Part shown: positions 35,666 to 48,227 of the stretch, piece by piece | Position numbering within the stretch: position 1 is the stretch's first letter | How the letters are laid out: the number at the start of each line of letters is the position of its first letter | Assembly (NCBI GenBank): GCA_019095985.1 | Contig: CM032666.1 | Span: forward strand, 10,775,909 to 10,839,908 | Direction of reading: 5' to 3' | Origin: Streblospio benedicti | Lineage: Eukaryota > Annelida > Polychaeta > Spionida > Spionidae | DNA length: 64,000 bases | Notes under the pieces: generated by a model | Told to the model about the DNA's origin: nothing | The model's database searches: none | Seen by the model: the letters and a program-made list of their open reading frames with translations, nothing else | Position numbers and translations under genes: made by a program

Positions 35666-37829
35666 TCGTTTGGTCCTCATGAATACACCAACGCTGAACC
35701 TCTTGGTGGTCTTAATAGAGATATGATTTACACGATAGTGAACGAAAAATGCAAGCATACATCTTTGTACATAAAATGGACATTGTCATGATCCAGCAAC
35801 AATGGGTACTATAAGACTAGGACAGCGCAGCTATGGCATTGCCCTTTCGTTCATAACAATTAAATTGCACTATACAATGAGACGCATCCAGGTCATAACC
35901 CATCATCGCACTGTGGCAAGTTCTACGACAGCTATACACAAAGAAAGTGTACACAGATTAAATGGTATTTTGTATGACAAATCCTTTACGGAACTTAAGG
36001 CCAGGCCACTGCCAAATGTCCCTGTGGAAACAACGAGTGCCGGTCACCGCCGTGACGTCACAGCATAGGGGCCTATGGGGCAGATCCAGGATTCGGCACA
36101 CACACCCCCCCACCCATGTGAGCCTCATTGGGTTTACCACTGTCTTTAAAAAAATGAACTGACTTTTCCTGATACGCATTATTAGTTTACGTTTTGAAAT
36201 ATGCACACCATAAAACACCAACATGTATAAAGATAAGGCTCCGTGTGCACGCTTCCTATTCAAAATAGGATTCTTCATTTTATTGTTGCATCAAATGTTC
36301 TGAGTTTGGCTGTGGGTGTGGACACAATCTTACTGTAAGATGCTATGAATCAGAACTTTAATAATTCACATAGTAATTGCTGCCAAAATGTGGTATACCA
36401 TTTAAGTGTGACCAACATATTAATCACGGCAACTATGTCCTGTGACTCACTAACCTGATCTTAAGTCTGGGTGGCGGAGGAATAGAGACCATTTAGTTTG
36501 TAGCCAGAACATTTGATTGGAGCTTGTAGGAAAGAAGCCCAATCGGTAATAAATAATGATCCGAAACAATTATGATTAATTCTCCTCAATTGGGTGTATT
36601 ACCAAACTATGACTAGAGTTACCAATTCTAAATACTGAACACGAATCAGTCGAATCACTCGTGTTGTAACTATTGCTGATTGGCACATGTCTCTTCACAC
36701 ACGTGTTTTAAAACTAACCATCTCTATCATGTGTATTCTCATCTTCTACAACCATGGTATGAACATTCGTGACTGTGAGACTGGGTCTTAATCTGTCAAA
36801 ATAAACGTCAACGTGAAACCAAACCAATATCATATATATCTCTCCATCGTGCCATCAATATTTGATCCATGCATATTGACATGCAAATCATGAAAGCACA
36901 TGATCTCACAATACAGTACAACCACATTAACAATAACTACCCACTGCCGTACCCTCTGATCCCCTCCCATTTGGCACTTACAGCAGTATTTATGTAATAG
37001 CAAGACTTCTGATATGAATGTTGCATAAAAAGCCAACCTCTACGCTATGGGGAGGTAACCTTCCATGGTAACTGCAGGAATGCTTGCAGTAATTTCGTCA
37101 AAGACGTCCCCAGGCGGTCACGCTAACAACTCTACACTGTCACCTTTTAACGCCCACGGTGAAACTGGTGTAGCATTTAATTGTGCACCAATGTACATAT
37201 AATAGTCTGTGATACAGTCACCTATTGTATTGTCATGGGCGAATATTCACTCTACAGGTCAACATACTAAGTATTGTATTGCTGAAAGTGTGACTTTCTT
37301 AGGCTTTCTTTTAAATAGTCTTTTATCGAGAATATGATTCCCCTGTGATTAAAAGGTAAAAAGTAGCCCGAGGCAGTTATGCAATGACATAGATTGCATA
37401 ACATAGAAAATGATTTCATTCTTCTACTTATTTATGTAAGGTAAGAGTGGACACAAAACGGCGATTAAATGTAAACTGAATCATTACTAATGTAAACTGT
37501 TTTGGGCCGGTCAGAACAATAATGATACCACGATCACAGAAATCACCAACCCCTAACCACAAGCATATCAATTCTGTGTTAGCATAAACACTGATGAAAT
37601 AACTTTATGATAAAGCCCACCACCTATGGCCTGCTAACATGCATCAGTGTCAAAATTCACATTACGTTCTACTCCAACTCAACATTCAATAAACATCCTT
37701 AATCGTCCAAAACTTTACATTCACAGTCGTTCATTTGCTTGTCCTCTATTAAAATCCACCGCGACAGTCCTTAACCAATAGATAAACACAGTAATGTCCA
37801 GCAATTGTTTACAGCAGAACATCCTTAAC

Positions 37830-37947
37830 AAGAGCACCCGAAAAACTGACCTCAAATGGTCTTATTAGAGGGGTGGTCTATTTTAGGGGGTTCTCTGAGG
37901 TCTATGTGAAGTCGGGGGGGGGTCTTAATTGAGGGTTCTACTGTACA
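37830..37947. mobile_element. MITE fragment (AAGACCACC/CTACTGTA family)
   Basis: Contains TGGTCTTATTAGAGGGGTGG and ends GAGGGTTCTACTGTA, in line with other copies. The left end is worn. Confidence 0.5.
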
Positions 37948-40931
37948 GTGAAACGTCATCAACTGGTCAACGCTGTACGGTCCACCAACATCACCAAGTC
38001 ACCCATGTCATAGACTGCTGTCTATTATAAACCGACAAGTTAGACAGTCTTGGTTGTTGAAGCAGAATCGGTGGTGGATTTGTAGTCATTGATTCGCGAT
38101 GTTTTGTGTTGACTGCGTCTCCTCTTTTCCAAAAACGTAAATATGTTGGTGATACTACATGCTTTGTTTCTTAATATAACAATATTCTATAAGTAATATA
38201 TAAGAGCATCAAAACGAGCCACCCAATTACACAAGAGTATACCGTTATGTTTGAAAGATCCTAGGGGGATTTGTGTATCCCCCTCCCCCTCCCCCGTAAA
38301 CAAAGAAGAAGAAAAAGTCCGTTCTTTGTGTCCTATTCGATAGCCTTTTGGTGTACGACACGCACCAAACCAGCTGCTGACGACCCGTCTTTTCAGAAAA
38401 CCTGGATCTGCCAGCCATACGGGACCATAATCACCACGGCCTCAACCCCTGTATAGAAGGTGTCCTCTGATCACTCCATAATTGGCCAATAGAGCCCCCA
38501 ACAAGCCCACTCGAGCCTCAAGTGGCCCTCCAGCTGATAGTCTCTTGTGGGCAAACATACATGCGGGCAGTGACAATCATCAGTATTGTGTATGTTATTG
38601 AAAGTTAGACACCCAGGTTTAGTTGTAACTTTGGACATGTATATATTTTGTATATATCATAATACATATTATTCGTGGGCGTCAGTAATGGATGATGTAT
38701 AAAATATAATGTTCACTTGGGTTATGACCACCAGACTCAAATTAATTGTATTTTACTCAGTTTTTAAAGAATTACCCTTCTTATTAGCAGAAGGAAAATA
38801 TTGTAATCTGGGCAGCGTCGTGACAATTCACAGTCGGTGTAATGGTCTTTTCATATGATGGGATTTTATGTCATAAAACTAATAATTGGTACGGTGTCTT
38901 CCTAAATATACAGATTGTCGTTTCTTTTGCAGAATCGTGTTTGATCGTCAACACACTAATATGGTATGAATCTCATTTTGTTAAAACCAATGTCATTTTA
39001 CGGTCATATTTTTCCTGTTGACATTTTGGTCAATCCAATTAATACCCAATTCATTAACTTAGAATCCTTATTTTTCACCGGCAAGCGTGAGTGTATGCAT
39101 AGAAGACCACATGTCATACTCTTTTGCCCAGAGGTATGATTCCTAACACATTTATAATACATGTCTACATAGTCCAATAGCTATTTTCCCTTGATTATAT
39201 ATGTAGCCATCGTAATATCTCACGGCTATATAAGCAGTATATAGTTTCTATGAACAAGGACTTGTAAAGGCAGTGTGAGTGATCAAGCCGTGAAAACCGA
39301 CGACGATATGTAGCGTATTCACCCAATTAAGTGGTAGTCTCCTAATCAAATAGTACAGCGGATTCGTTACTTTAATTGAGTGTTAATTGAGGTGTTTTCA
39401 ATTTCCGTAGAATCATCTTCCCCTATGTATTTGTGATATACTTGTCATATACTGCACAGCCAATATTCGGAGATAACCATTTGCATTGTTCACGGCGGTC
39501 AGACCAGGGCTTTAGAACCCCTTTGGTGAATCGCTCCGAATCGCTGGTAGCTCACCATATTCAGCATAGAACAATGAATAATATTGTAGTCAATAAAAAG
39601 AGATTATCATCACACCAATACCAGTAGAAATATCAAGGACAAACACCTGCTCTAGTCAAAGCCCGCTTGAGACGTCACTCTTGAACCATTTCACAGATTT
39701 CGTCTGCTTTGATCTGCTCTCAACTGCGTGTTGCAACAACTCTCCGCCATTTGCACAATTTTTTGATATCGTAGACTTTCAAGATGGTCATACAGTAGCA
39801 CCCCTTGGAAAAGGACTTCTTTTAAAAACGGGAACGTCAAAGTTGACCACTTTTCTTATACCGAGGTGCATTTTGTTCTTAGATAGTTGTAGAATATAAG
39901 AACTCAAGGAATGGGTAACTAATAAATTGGTCTAGAAAGTGGATGACCCTTTTAAGGGTTCATTTTGCAGCACAATACGATGATTAGTTATCTGTCTCAC
40001 GGTGAATTTGGATAAGTATTTAATCTTATATAGTGAATGGCAGATGGAGTATGAATATAGTTGACTATAAACAACAACATTCATTTTGAATTGAGTACAT
40101 GTTCTATCTAAGGCCAAAGGTGGTTTGATGTAAATAGTATTTTTTTAAAAAAGTATATGTTCAAATTTGGGAATGTGTTGTAATCTTAGAAGAGATATAT
40201 TGTGAAAAATATATGCAAGTATTTGAAGATATTTGTATTGACATGAAATACAGCTGACTCAGAGCTCATCAAACAGAGGTGTCTGTCTCAGTAAACAGTG
40301 TAACTTTACCTTAACAATAACATACAAAAATGTCATCATCGTGACTGACGGAATACATGTTAATTAAAGGCCTAGTCCCACAGTGTCGAACGTTCATTCC
40401 AGACTTTTACCGGACTGTAGGAGATAAGAAAAACATGGGGAAAATAGTGGTTATATGTTCAAGAAATGAAACAAGTCTGTAATAATGCAAGTTGCTAATT
40501 AACAACGGGTCTAGTATCAAGACCGTCAACCATTGTCTTTTACGCGTCCCCACTTTTTTCACAGTATTAGACGAGGCTGACACATACAGTTAGTTTTACA
40601 TGGTTATGACAAATTGCCATTGTCATTTAGTTAACCCCATATGAAATTTGAAACGCCTGAGAGGTCAAATAATTAGTAATTCTTTAATCTACTTGTTCTC
40701 TAAATAATTGCATGCTCTTCTTACTTAAAAAGCACATCCGATTGAAGCCATTTTTTCACAACTTTAACTCACGCAAGCGAAACAAGTCAATAAATTAATT
40801 TCGGGTTATTCTAATACTGAAAAACCCAAATTTTCCCATCTACATCCAAAAACCATGAAATCAGTAGTTTTTTATAAAGAAAAAAGTGTTTTACACTTTT
40901 TTTTTCCAATTCAAAGACAAAAAAAAAAAAC

Positions 40932-41031
40932 NNNNNNNNNNNNNNNNNNNNNNNNNNNNNNNNNNNNNNNNNNNNNNNNNNNNNNNNNNNNNNNNNNNNN
41001 NNNNNNNNNNNNNNNNNNNNNNNNNNNNNNN
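40932..41031. other. Assembly gap (100 N)
   Basis: Exactly 100 N bases following an A-run. The round number suggests a placeholder for an unknown length, so the order and copy number of sequences nearby are less certain. Confidence 0.99.
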
Positions 41032-41359
41032 ACTGCTCCAATTTACATGGTATGTAATCTTCTATAATTCAATTCCATAATCCATGAGATAAATTAGAAT
41101 CCAACCAGTCCTGTACAGATATGCTTCAGCTTGGATTTAATGATATGTTTAACCTATATATACCCAGGTGACAAATACTATGGCTGCACTTTGGTATTTA
41201 TCCTGTTTCTCGACCTGATTCATGCTGATAAAATGAAGTAAAAACATATTGACACCATGAAAACGAAAGCGGTCTTCTACTGTGATGCTATTTACAGCCC
41301 CTATACTTAACATTACACATACATAACATGCACTTTATAAGTGAGCAAGGTTTCTACCC

Positions 41360-41645
41360 AGCAAACAGTATAATGTTAGCCTATCATTAGCATAACATTA
41401 GCAGTTAAGTTAGGCTAACCTTACCTGGTAATATTAGCGTAGCATTAAAACGAGGACACAAAATCTTTGTAGGATAATGTTAGCATTTAACCTTAGCTTA
41501 ACATTACCATGTAATGTTAATTTAACATTAGAACATAACATTATTTGAACGTAAGAAGGTAATATTATTTTAATCTTGGAACATAACATTATTTGAATGT
41601 ATGAATATAATGTTATTTTAATATTGGCTGTTAATATTAGAATTA
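41360..41645. repeat. Array of TAATGTTA/TAACATTA motifs
   Basis: The octamer TAATGTTA and its complement, with near variants, occur more than a dozen times in under 300 bp, in both orientations. They are separated by short, varied spacers. No clean tandem period is visible. Confidence 0.7.
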
Positions 41646-41759
41646 TATTTTTACACTTTATACAAAAACACAAATATATTTCATAATCAGTTTATTATTC
41701 ATTTTACAAAATATGATCAAACTTCTTCTTGGTCTGCCTCATGCCCTTCAGCCTTGTTC

Positions 41760-42784
41760 CTTCCCTGAAAAAAGCGTCATTTGCTATTTATGAGTTTTTA
41801 TCGCGCTCCTTGTCAGCAAATAGTATTCCTTTTATTTAAATGTAATACGGCTTATGCATTTAGAGGCAGGCTTTCAAAACCCCTTAGAAGATTGGTCATT
41901 AGGGTTGATTATGAAAGGTATAAAAAAAGAAAAATAGGTAAACCACCTCAACAAAACTTCAATTACGGTCAATATTTTGTCTGAGATAAGGCATACATTG
42001 GATTTAACAAACAGTAAACAAGCAACATTCTGGTGTGCTTGTATTGTAGCATTCTTAGGATTTTTCAGAAAGTCAACTTTGTTGCCTAAATCTGCATATA
42101 AAAAGACGAGTGCATTATTGTTCAGTGATATGTGGATGGATGAGGGTACTATGTTTATTAAGGTACGCCATACAAAAACAATCCAATTTGGTCAACGGGA
42201 GTTAGTGATTCCTTTTGTTAAGTCAAACACAATTTTATGCCCTGTAAATGCTATGTTACATATGGTGGATGGTATGGTAGGTCATAAAATTCCACGTGAT
42301 CAACCTTTGTTTTCTTTTTGTAAATAAAAGGAATACTGCAATTCTTACGCATAATGAATTTGTAAAAATGTTGCAAAGTCAGCTAGCTTTTGTGTGGATA
42401 CAATGTTAAGATGTACAGTGGACATTCTTTTCCGCAGAGGTGGTTGTTCACATGCATTTAATATTGGTCTCTCTCCCTTACTGATTAAGCTGAGAGGGGA
42501 CTGGCGTTCAGATGCATACCAGAGGTATATTTCTGTATCAAGTATAAAACAACTTGAGGTAGCAAGAGCTTTGTGTATATAAATGTTTAACTTTATTTGA
42601 TATTGATTGACGTATGTGATAAGTAACTCAGTTTGGGGGATTTGGAGAAAATTTTTGTATATGTCAAAAAATAGGATGTCAAATTAAAATTGACCTTTTG
42701 CCCCCACACTGTGTTACTTTATTTATTACTAATTCTTATTAAAAAATTGTCAATTGCACTGCCAGGTTCAATATAGCAGGTACT
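41760..42784 (+). mobile_element. Tyrosine-recombinase element fossil, copy 1
   Basis: Broken remains of a gene for a tyrosine recombinase (phage-integrase fold) of the kind used by Crypton or DIRS/Ngaro-like elements. Visible family motifs are the box-A arginine region GFFRKSTLLP, a Lys strand RHTKTI, and the end motif LRGDWRSDAYQRYI with the nucleophile Tyr. It has a few breaks. No reverse transcriptase or capsid part is seen nearby, which slightly favours Crypton. The non-coding tail 42644-42784 recurs without visible change at 45967-46107. Being almost identical to copy 2, it is young or an assembly duplicate. Confidence 0.75.
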
Positions 42785-42851
42785 AATTAATGATACAATA
42801 ATTCTGTGTATAAGATTTGTGATACATGGTATGCAGCATGTGGTCGCATTT

Positions 42852-43140
42852 TGTTAGTTCTTGTTGTTTTATTCTCTTTCTGCTGCCTTATATCCGAAAA
42901 ATAATAAAGTCCTATTTTAAATTTAAATTTATTTGTACATGTTTCGGCATCTTCAGTGCCCTTCTCAACTTTATAAAACCAAATTCAAACAACAATGACA
43001 ATCCCTTTTTATATCATCTCTATACTAAAATATCATATTATATTAACTTATACTATATTACACTAGTAAACGTCCACCACTCCTTGCTCTGAGAGATACA
43101 TCTTCAGCATACATACACTCATTCCTATTCTAATCAATCA
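42852..43140 (+). repeat. Left arm of a 290-bp inverted repeat
   Basis: Its complement is found at 45315-45606 with only scattered small differences. It starts TTTTGTTAGTTCTTGTTG and includes ACATGTTTCGGCATCTTCAG. The arms enclose about 2.2 kb with recombinase copy 2 and a SINE-like piece. Confidence 0.85.
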
Positions 43141-43199
43141 TCCCTGCTTCCATTCCATACCCCAGGTAAACAAATTACCTCACCTGTGTGTCAACCCAC

Positions 43200-43510
43200 C
43201 GTAGCAGTGACACTCACCTGGGGTGCATGCGGCCTCCCGGCCTGGCACACCCCCAGCTGCGCCGCAGGCGTTCCTCTGCTGACTACTCCTCGTTGTGTAT
43301 TCCAAGACTACACGTGCACCACGTACCTGGGCCACCGGTCGGCCCCGAGGTAGTGGGGTGTATTGCCCGGGTTTCACGAAAGGCCTCCACACGGGGAGGA
43401 CTTCGCACCGGTGCTGACACGCTGAGCTACGGGCGTCCCCTTCGCTTCAACCACGGTAGACCAAGTCCACGACGGTGAGGGAGGAAGGCCACAGGCCAAA
43501 CCTCGGTAGA
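43200..43510 (-). mobile_element. tRNA-derived SINE-like repeat, copy 2
   Basis: On the minus strand GCCCGTAGCTCAGCGTG looks like a tRNA 5' part with an A box, and TTTCGTGAAACCC about 50 bases on looks like a worn B box. Phrases shared with 23790-24060 occur in the same order. It lies inside the inverted-arm unit. Confidence 0.5.
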
Positions 43511-43559
43511 GACAAATAGTAAAGGACCTACTCCTTTTCAGGTAGTAGGTTGCCTTGTT

Positions 43560-44470
43560 CAAAAAACGTCATTGCTATTTATATGAGTTTTTTATCGCGC
43601 CTCCTTGTCAGCAAATAGTATTCCTTCTTATTTAAATGTAATACGGCTTATGCATTTAGAGGCAGGCTTTCAAAACCCCTTAGAAGATTGGTCATTAGGG
43701 TTGATTATGAAAGGTATTAAAAAGAAAAATAGGTAAACCACCTCAACAAAAACTTCCAATTACGGTCAATATTTTGTCTGAGATAAGGCATACATTGGAT
43801 TTAACAAACAGTAAACAAGCAACATTCTGGTGTGCTTGTATTGTAGCATTCTTAGGATTTTTCAGAAAGTCAACTTTGTTGCCTAAATCTGCATATAAAA
43901 AGACGAGTGCATTATTGTTCAGTGATATGTGGATGGATGATCATCATATTTCTGTTTATTAAGGTACGCCATACAAAAACAATCAATTTGGTCAACGGGA
44001 GTTAGTGATTCCTTTTGTTAAGTCAAACACAATTTTATGCCCTGTAAATGCTATGTTACATATGGTGGATGGTATGGTAGGTCATACAATTCCACATGAT
44101 CAACCTTTGTTTTCTTTTGTAAATAAAGGAATACTGCAATTCCTTACGCATAATGAATTTGTAAAAATGTTGCAAAGTCAGCTAGCTTTGTGTGGATACA
44201 ATGTTAAGATGTACAGTGGACATTCTTTCCGCAGAGGTGGTTGTTCACATGCATTTAATATTGGTCTCTCTCCCTTACTGATTAAGCTGAGAGGGGACTG
44301 GCGTTCAGATGCATACCAGAGGTATATTTCTGTATCAAGTATAAAACAACTTGAGGTAGCAAGAGCTTTGTGTATATAAATGTTTAACTTTATTTGATAT
44401 TGATTGACGTATGTGATAAGTAACTCAGTTTGGGGATTTGGAGAAAATTTTGTATATGTCAAAAAAATAG
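43560..44470 (+). mobile_element. Tyrosine-recombinase element fossil, copy 2
   Basis: A second copy of the recombinase region with the same motifs, including GHSFRRGG (the HxxR box). The last open part (44005-44379) runs to the natural C-terminal end. The copy is broken. It lies between the two inverted arms at 42852-43140 and 45315-45606. Its 3' non-coding tail differs from copy 1 after about 44465. Confidence 0.75.
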
Positions 44471-45314
44471 GATGTCAATTAAAAGTCTTCTTTGCCCTTC
44501 ACACTGTGTTACTTTAAATGTTACCTTAAAATTTCAATTGAACTGGTGGTGCCAGGTTCAACTAATTACTTTGCAGATTGATGATAAATTTTTTTGCATT
44601 TAAAAAAATGAAAATTTTTTGATACAATAATTAATCTAAGGGTTTGTCTGCCTTTAATTGGCAAATGTTTTGAGTAAACTACATTAGTTCAACAGGGTCC
44701 CACTTTAGTAGACTAAACGTCATATTAAATGCACAGGCAGCAATGAAATAAAAATTTTTTGGTTTCAAACCTACTGAGTTTGTAAACAAAAAATTACAGC
44801 CACCAATGTTCCCATGTCTCACTGTACGTTTCAATCGAATCCATTTGCCCGAATTTAAACATTGCCATTCGGTGATTTGAATGGTATTCTCAAAATGCGG
44901 GTTTTCCTTCATTTATTTCGCACTCCATTTGCATTTCTGAGGCTCTGCCTCTCCACAACGTTTAACAACAACATTCGCTTGGATGGGGGAAGGTTCACTG
45001 TTTATAAAAATGACATAATATTAAACAATCAATTTAGTGCTTTCCTTTTGTTAAGTCTCACTGAAAATATGCCTTGTTTGAAATGCTATTTTAACATAAT
45101 CTAAAATGTTTTTGAAATTTCATGAAATTTGAAACTGTTGAAAACGTCATCTCTTTAACCAAAACAAAAAGTAATACTCCAATTTTGTCTAACATAATGA
45201 ATTTAAAAAAAAATTTAAATTTTTTAGATAGTGTAATCATGTGAGTACATTGTTAAAAGAATGTATAAGTTCTTATAACATTTCTTTAGCTGAAGGATAG
45301 AATCTTCACATCCA
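44471..45314. other. Non-coding DNA inside the inverted-arm unit
   Basis: AT-rich; no gene seen. A stretch at about 44770-44795 (ACTGAGTTTGTAAACAAAAA) recurs near 45730-45755. Confidence 0.4.
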
Positions 45315-45606
45315 TTGATTATGAGAATAGGAATGAGTTGTATGTATGCTGAAGATGTATCTCTCAGAGCAAGGAGTGACACTGTTTTTACTAGTGTAAT
45401 ATGTATAAGTTAATATAATATGATATTAAAGTATAGAGATGATAAAAAATAAGGATTGTCATTGTTGTTTGAATTTGGTTTTATAAAGTTGAGAAGGGCA
45501 CTGAAGATGCCGAAACATGTACAAATAAATTTAAATTTAAAATAGACTTTATTATTTTTCGGATATAAGGCAGCAGAAAGAGAATAAACAACAAGAACTA
45601 ACAAAA
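45315..45606 (-). repeat. Right arm of a 290-bp inverted repeat
   Basis: Complement of 42852-43140. Contains CTGAAGATGCCGAAACATGT, a phrase resembling the conserved core of small self-cleaving or terminal sequences in Penelope-like elements. That resemblance is only suggestive. Confidence 0.85.
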
Positions 45607-45780
45607 ATAATTCTGTGATTTATTGTAGTTTAATTGGGACCGTTTGAGTACTACGTTCAACGTTACTAGTAGACTTACGTCATACGTTATACGCACACGA
45701 GTATGACGTACACGCACGTTGTAAACATACTGAGTTTGTAAACAAAAAATTATTTCCCACCCAGGTCCCACCCTCTATTG

Positions 45781-45965
45781 TAATGCAATTATATACTTTA
45801 TGATATGGTAATATAATGTATAATTAATTATAATGTAATGATTATACAAGTAATGATATATTGTCTTCTCATAATGCAATTATATACTTTGTTATTTATG
45901 TAATATAATGTATAATTAATTATAATGTAATGATTATACAAGTAATGATATATTGTCTTCTCATA
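45781..45965 (+). repeat. Tandem repeat, two units of about 91 bp
   Basis: TAATGCAATTATATACTTT begins at 45781 and again at 45872, and the units stay nearly identical to TATATTGTCTTCTCATAA. Confidence 0.9.
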
Positions 45966-45966
45966 A

Positions 45967-46107
45967 GGAGAAAATTTTTGTATATGTCAAAAAATAGGAT
46001 GTCAAATTAAAATTGACCTTTTGCCCCCACACTGTGTTACTTTATTTATTACTAATTCTTATTAAAAAATTGTCAATTGCACTGCCAGGTTCAATATAGC
46101 AGGTACT
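45967..46107 (+). repeat. 141-bp copy of the tail of recombinase copy 1
   Basis: Reads the same as 42644-42784 over 141 bases, from GGAGAAAATTTTTGTATATG to AATATAGCAGGTACT. Confidence 0.9.
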
Positions 46108-46159
46108 GCCAGTAATAAAGCGGATAGCCTGTTCTGGATGCTTATTGCACTCATCAGCA

Positions 46160-46250
<91 letters not shown>
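46160..46250. repeat. (TA)n microsatellite
   Basis: About 90 bp of alternating TA with one TTTAT interruption. Confidence 0.97.
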
Positions 46251-46253
<3 letters not shown>

Positions 46254-46602
46254 AAATCAGATGATAAGAAGAGGGAAGACAGACGCAAACAATAGACCAA
46301 TTAAGTGGACATGCATTCAGTAATAAATTTTCAGATGTGTATCATCATTCACATTTGACCTACTATACGTCACACAAAATGGAGGTGTAAAAGCACGCAC
46401 AAGTTAATTAACAATCAAGACTAATATGAATCTACTTAAATATAATCACATTAGCATTGTGGTGTTGAAACTGTAAATGTTCAACGAGCAGTCAGTAGTG
46501 GCACACAGTTGGGGAAAATAGAATGGACACAATATGTTTTGTATGTGGCATGCATCAACATAATCGGTTAAAAAGAAGAAAATAAGACGGACAATTACAT
46601 TG

Positions 46603-46739
46603 AAGAAATACACATAAACAGATTACGGGAGGAGGTCAAAATATGATAGAGCTGGAGGAGGATTTGGAGTATGGACGATTGGATCAAGAGGATGAGAGGC
46701 TGATTAAGGAGCAACAACAAGAGATGCAACATTTGTAGG
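46603..46739 (+). pseudogene. Short open frame fragment, acidic coiled-coil-like
   Basis: A frame ending in TAG near 46737 reads ITGGGQNMIELEEDLEYGRL then DQEDERLIKEQQQEMQHL. The TGGG phrase followed by an acidic helix resembles the Myb/SANT-type helper proteins of Harbinger-like transposons, but the match is short. No promoter or splice support. Confidence 0.25.
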
Positions 46740-47159
46740 TAGCCTCATGGCAAAGTATTGACATACTCTGCTCTGACGTGTTTATAGAAATTCTTGCTAG
46801 CGCCCCAGCTTTATGTGATATAATGGTTTTGTGTGAATATACATAAGGTTATGTTAAAATCAGTTTATTTCTTCGAAGAAACCTTTCTTAAGTTAGACGG
46901 GAAAATTTGATTACCTTAAGTTTAAAATTTTTGTTAGATAAAGCTCCTTACCATTGAATTAATCCATCGTGCGAATCTCCAGACAAACATTTGTTCTCAC
47001 ACACCATGAATCAGCCAACGCGCATGCGTACACTTCGTCCACATCCAATCCACCCTGTTGAGGAAGCGACCGCCAGGTCATCCATGGGCCCCAGCACCAT
47101 TGGAGGGTGTGTGTGGTATGTATCTGGTATGTATATACATACCTCACACAAACGCGTAC

Positions 47160-47362
<203 letters not shown>

Positions 47363-47524
47363 ATGCCGGGGCCCTATGAAGTCACCTGTAATTTGCAGTT
47401 TTTTTTTTATATAATTAGTGTATTTATGAGTGAGTAGTTTTATTCATTACAACTTACATGTTAAATGTTCCAGTTAATTACATAAAACGCCATCAAATCT
47501 ACGAGAGGTCTTAAATTAGATTAA

Positions 47525-47911
47525 AAGTGTTCAAAGAACACGGCGTCGCTAGAACAACGTTGACTTATTGACAATGAAGATGTTTACTCAAGTGTTTTGG
47601 AAATCATGATCAAAAGTACTTTTGCACCTGATAATGATATTGATCTGTACGGGTGCATTCAATACTAATAAGAATGACGAAAATGGACCGTAACGGCCAT
47701 GTAGAAAGCACAATTTAATAGGCAGAGTGTCCAAAATCGAATCACTTTGGTGTCGCCTCAAACGTCATAGTTGTGTAAAGTTTGAACGAAATCGGTTCAT
47801 CAGTACACCTTCTAGCTTATCCAGAGATATACATACACACATACATACATAACGGACAGTGACATACAAACGAGGTGAACACCAGGCTTTCGCTTCAGCT
47901 GCTGAAGCGAC
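47525..47911. mobile_element. MITE-like repeat, copy 2 (CTTCAGCAGCTGAAG family)
   Basis: Reverse orientation relative to 2215. It ends with CGCTTCAGCTGCTGAAGCG at 47891-47909, preceded by an ATACATAC run and GTGTAAAGTTTGAACGAAAT. It starts near GTGTTCAAAGAACAC. Confidence 0.55.
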
Positions 47912-48227
47912 GAAAATATGAGCTTCTTGCATTAGGTGGGTGTAGATAAATAAACATTCGGTGCTCTGTAGTTCCCCCCCCCCCACACTCCTAGTATTGT
48001 GTATTTTTATGTGTAATCATTAGTACGATTAATGTTCATATCAACCTCAGTGTACTGGTTTGGCTTTGTATAATTTCTTTTTATTTAGTCAACATAGTTA
48101 TAAATTTTATTTTGACATAATAAACGTGCCCTACTACAATACCACATCATCTGTAATTTTTACTTATAAACACAATCCAGCGATTAACTTCGGGACCAAT
48201 CCTTTGCTTACGCTACAGTTGTCACAT

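Larger units (their letters stand above)
34612..40931. other. Intergenic DNA with scattered repeats
   Basis: No exon supported. It holds a tRNA-like B-box piece at about 35580-35665 (minus, GTGGGTTCAAATCCC), MITE pieces at 36080 and 37830-37947, and a GATCCAGG-type end near 38399. Confidence 0.35.
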
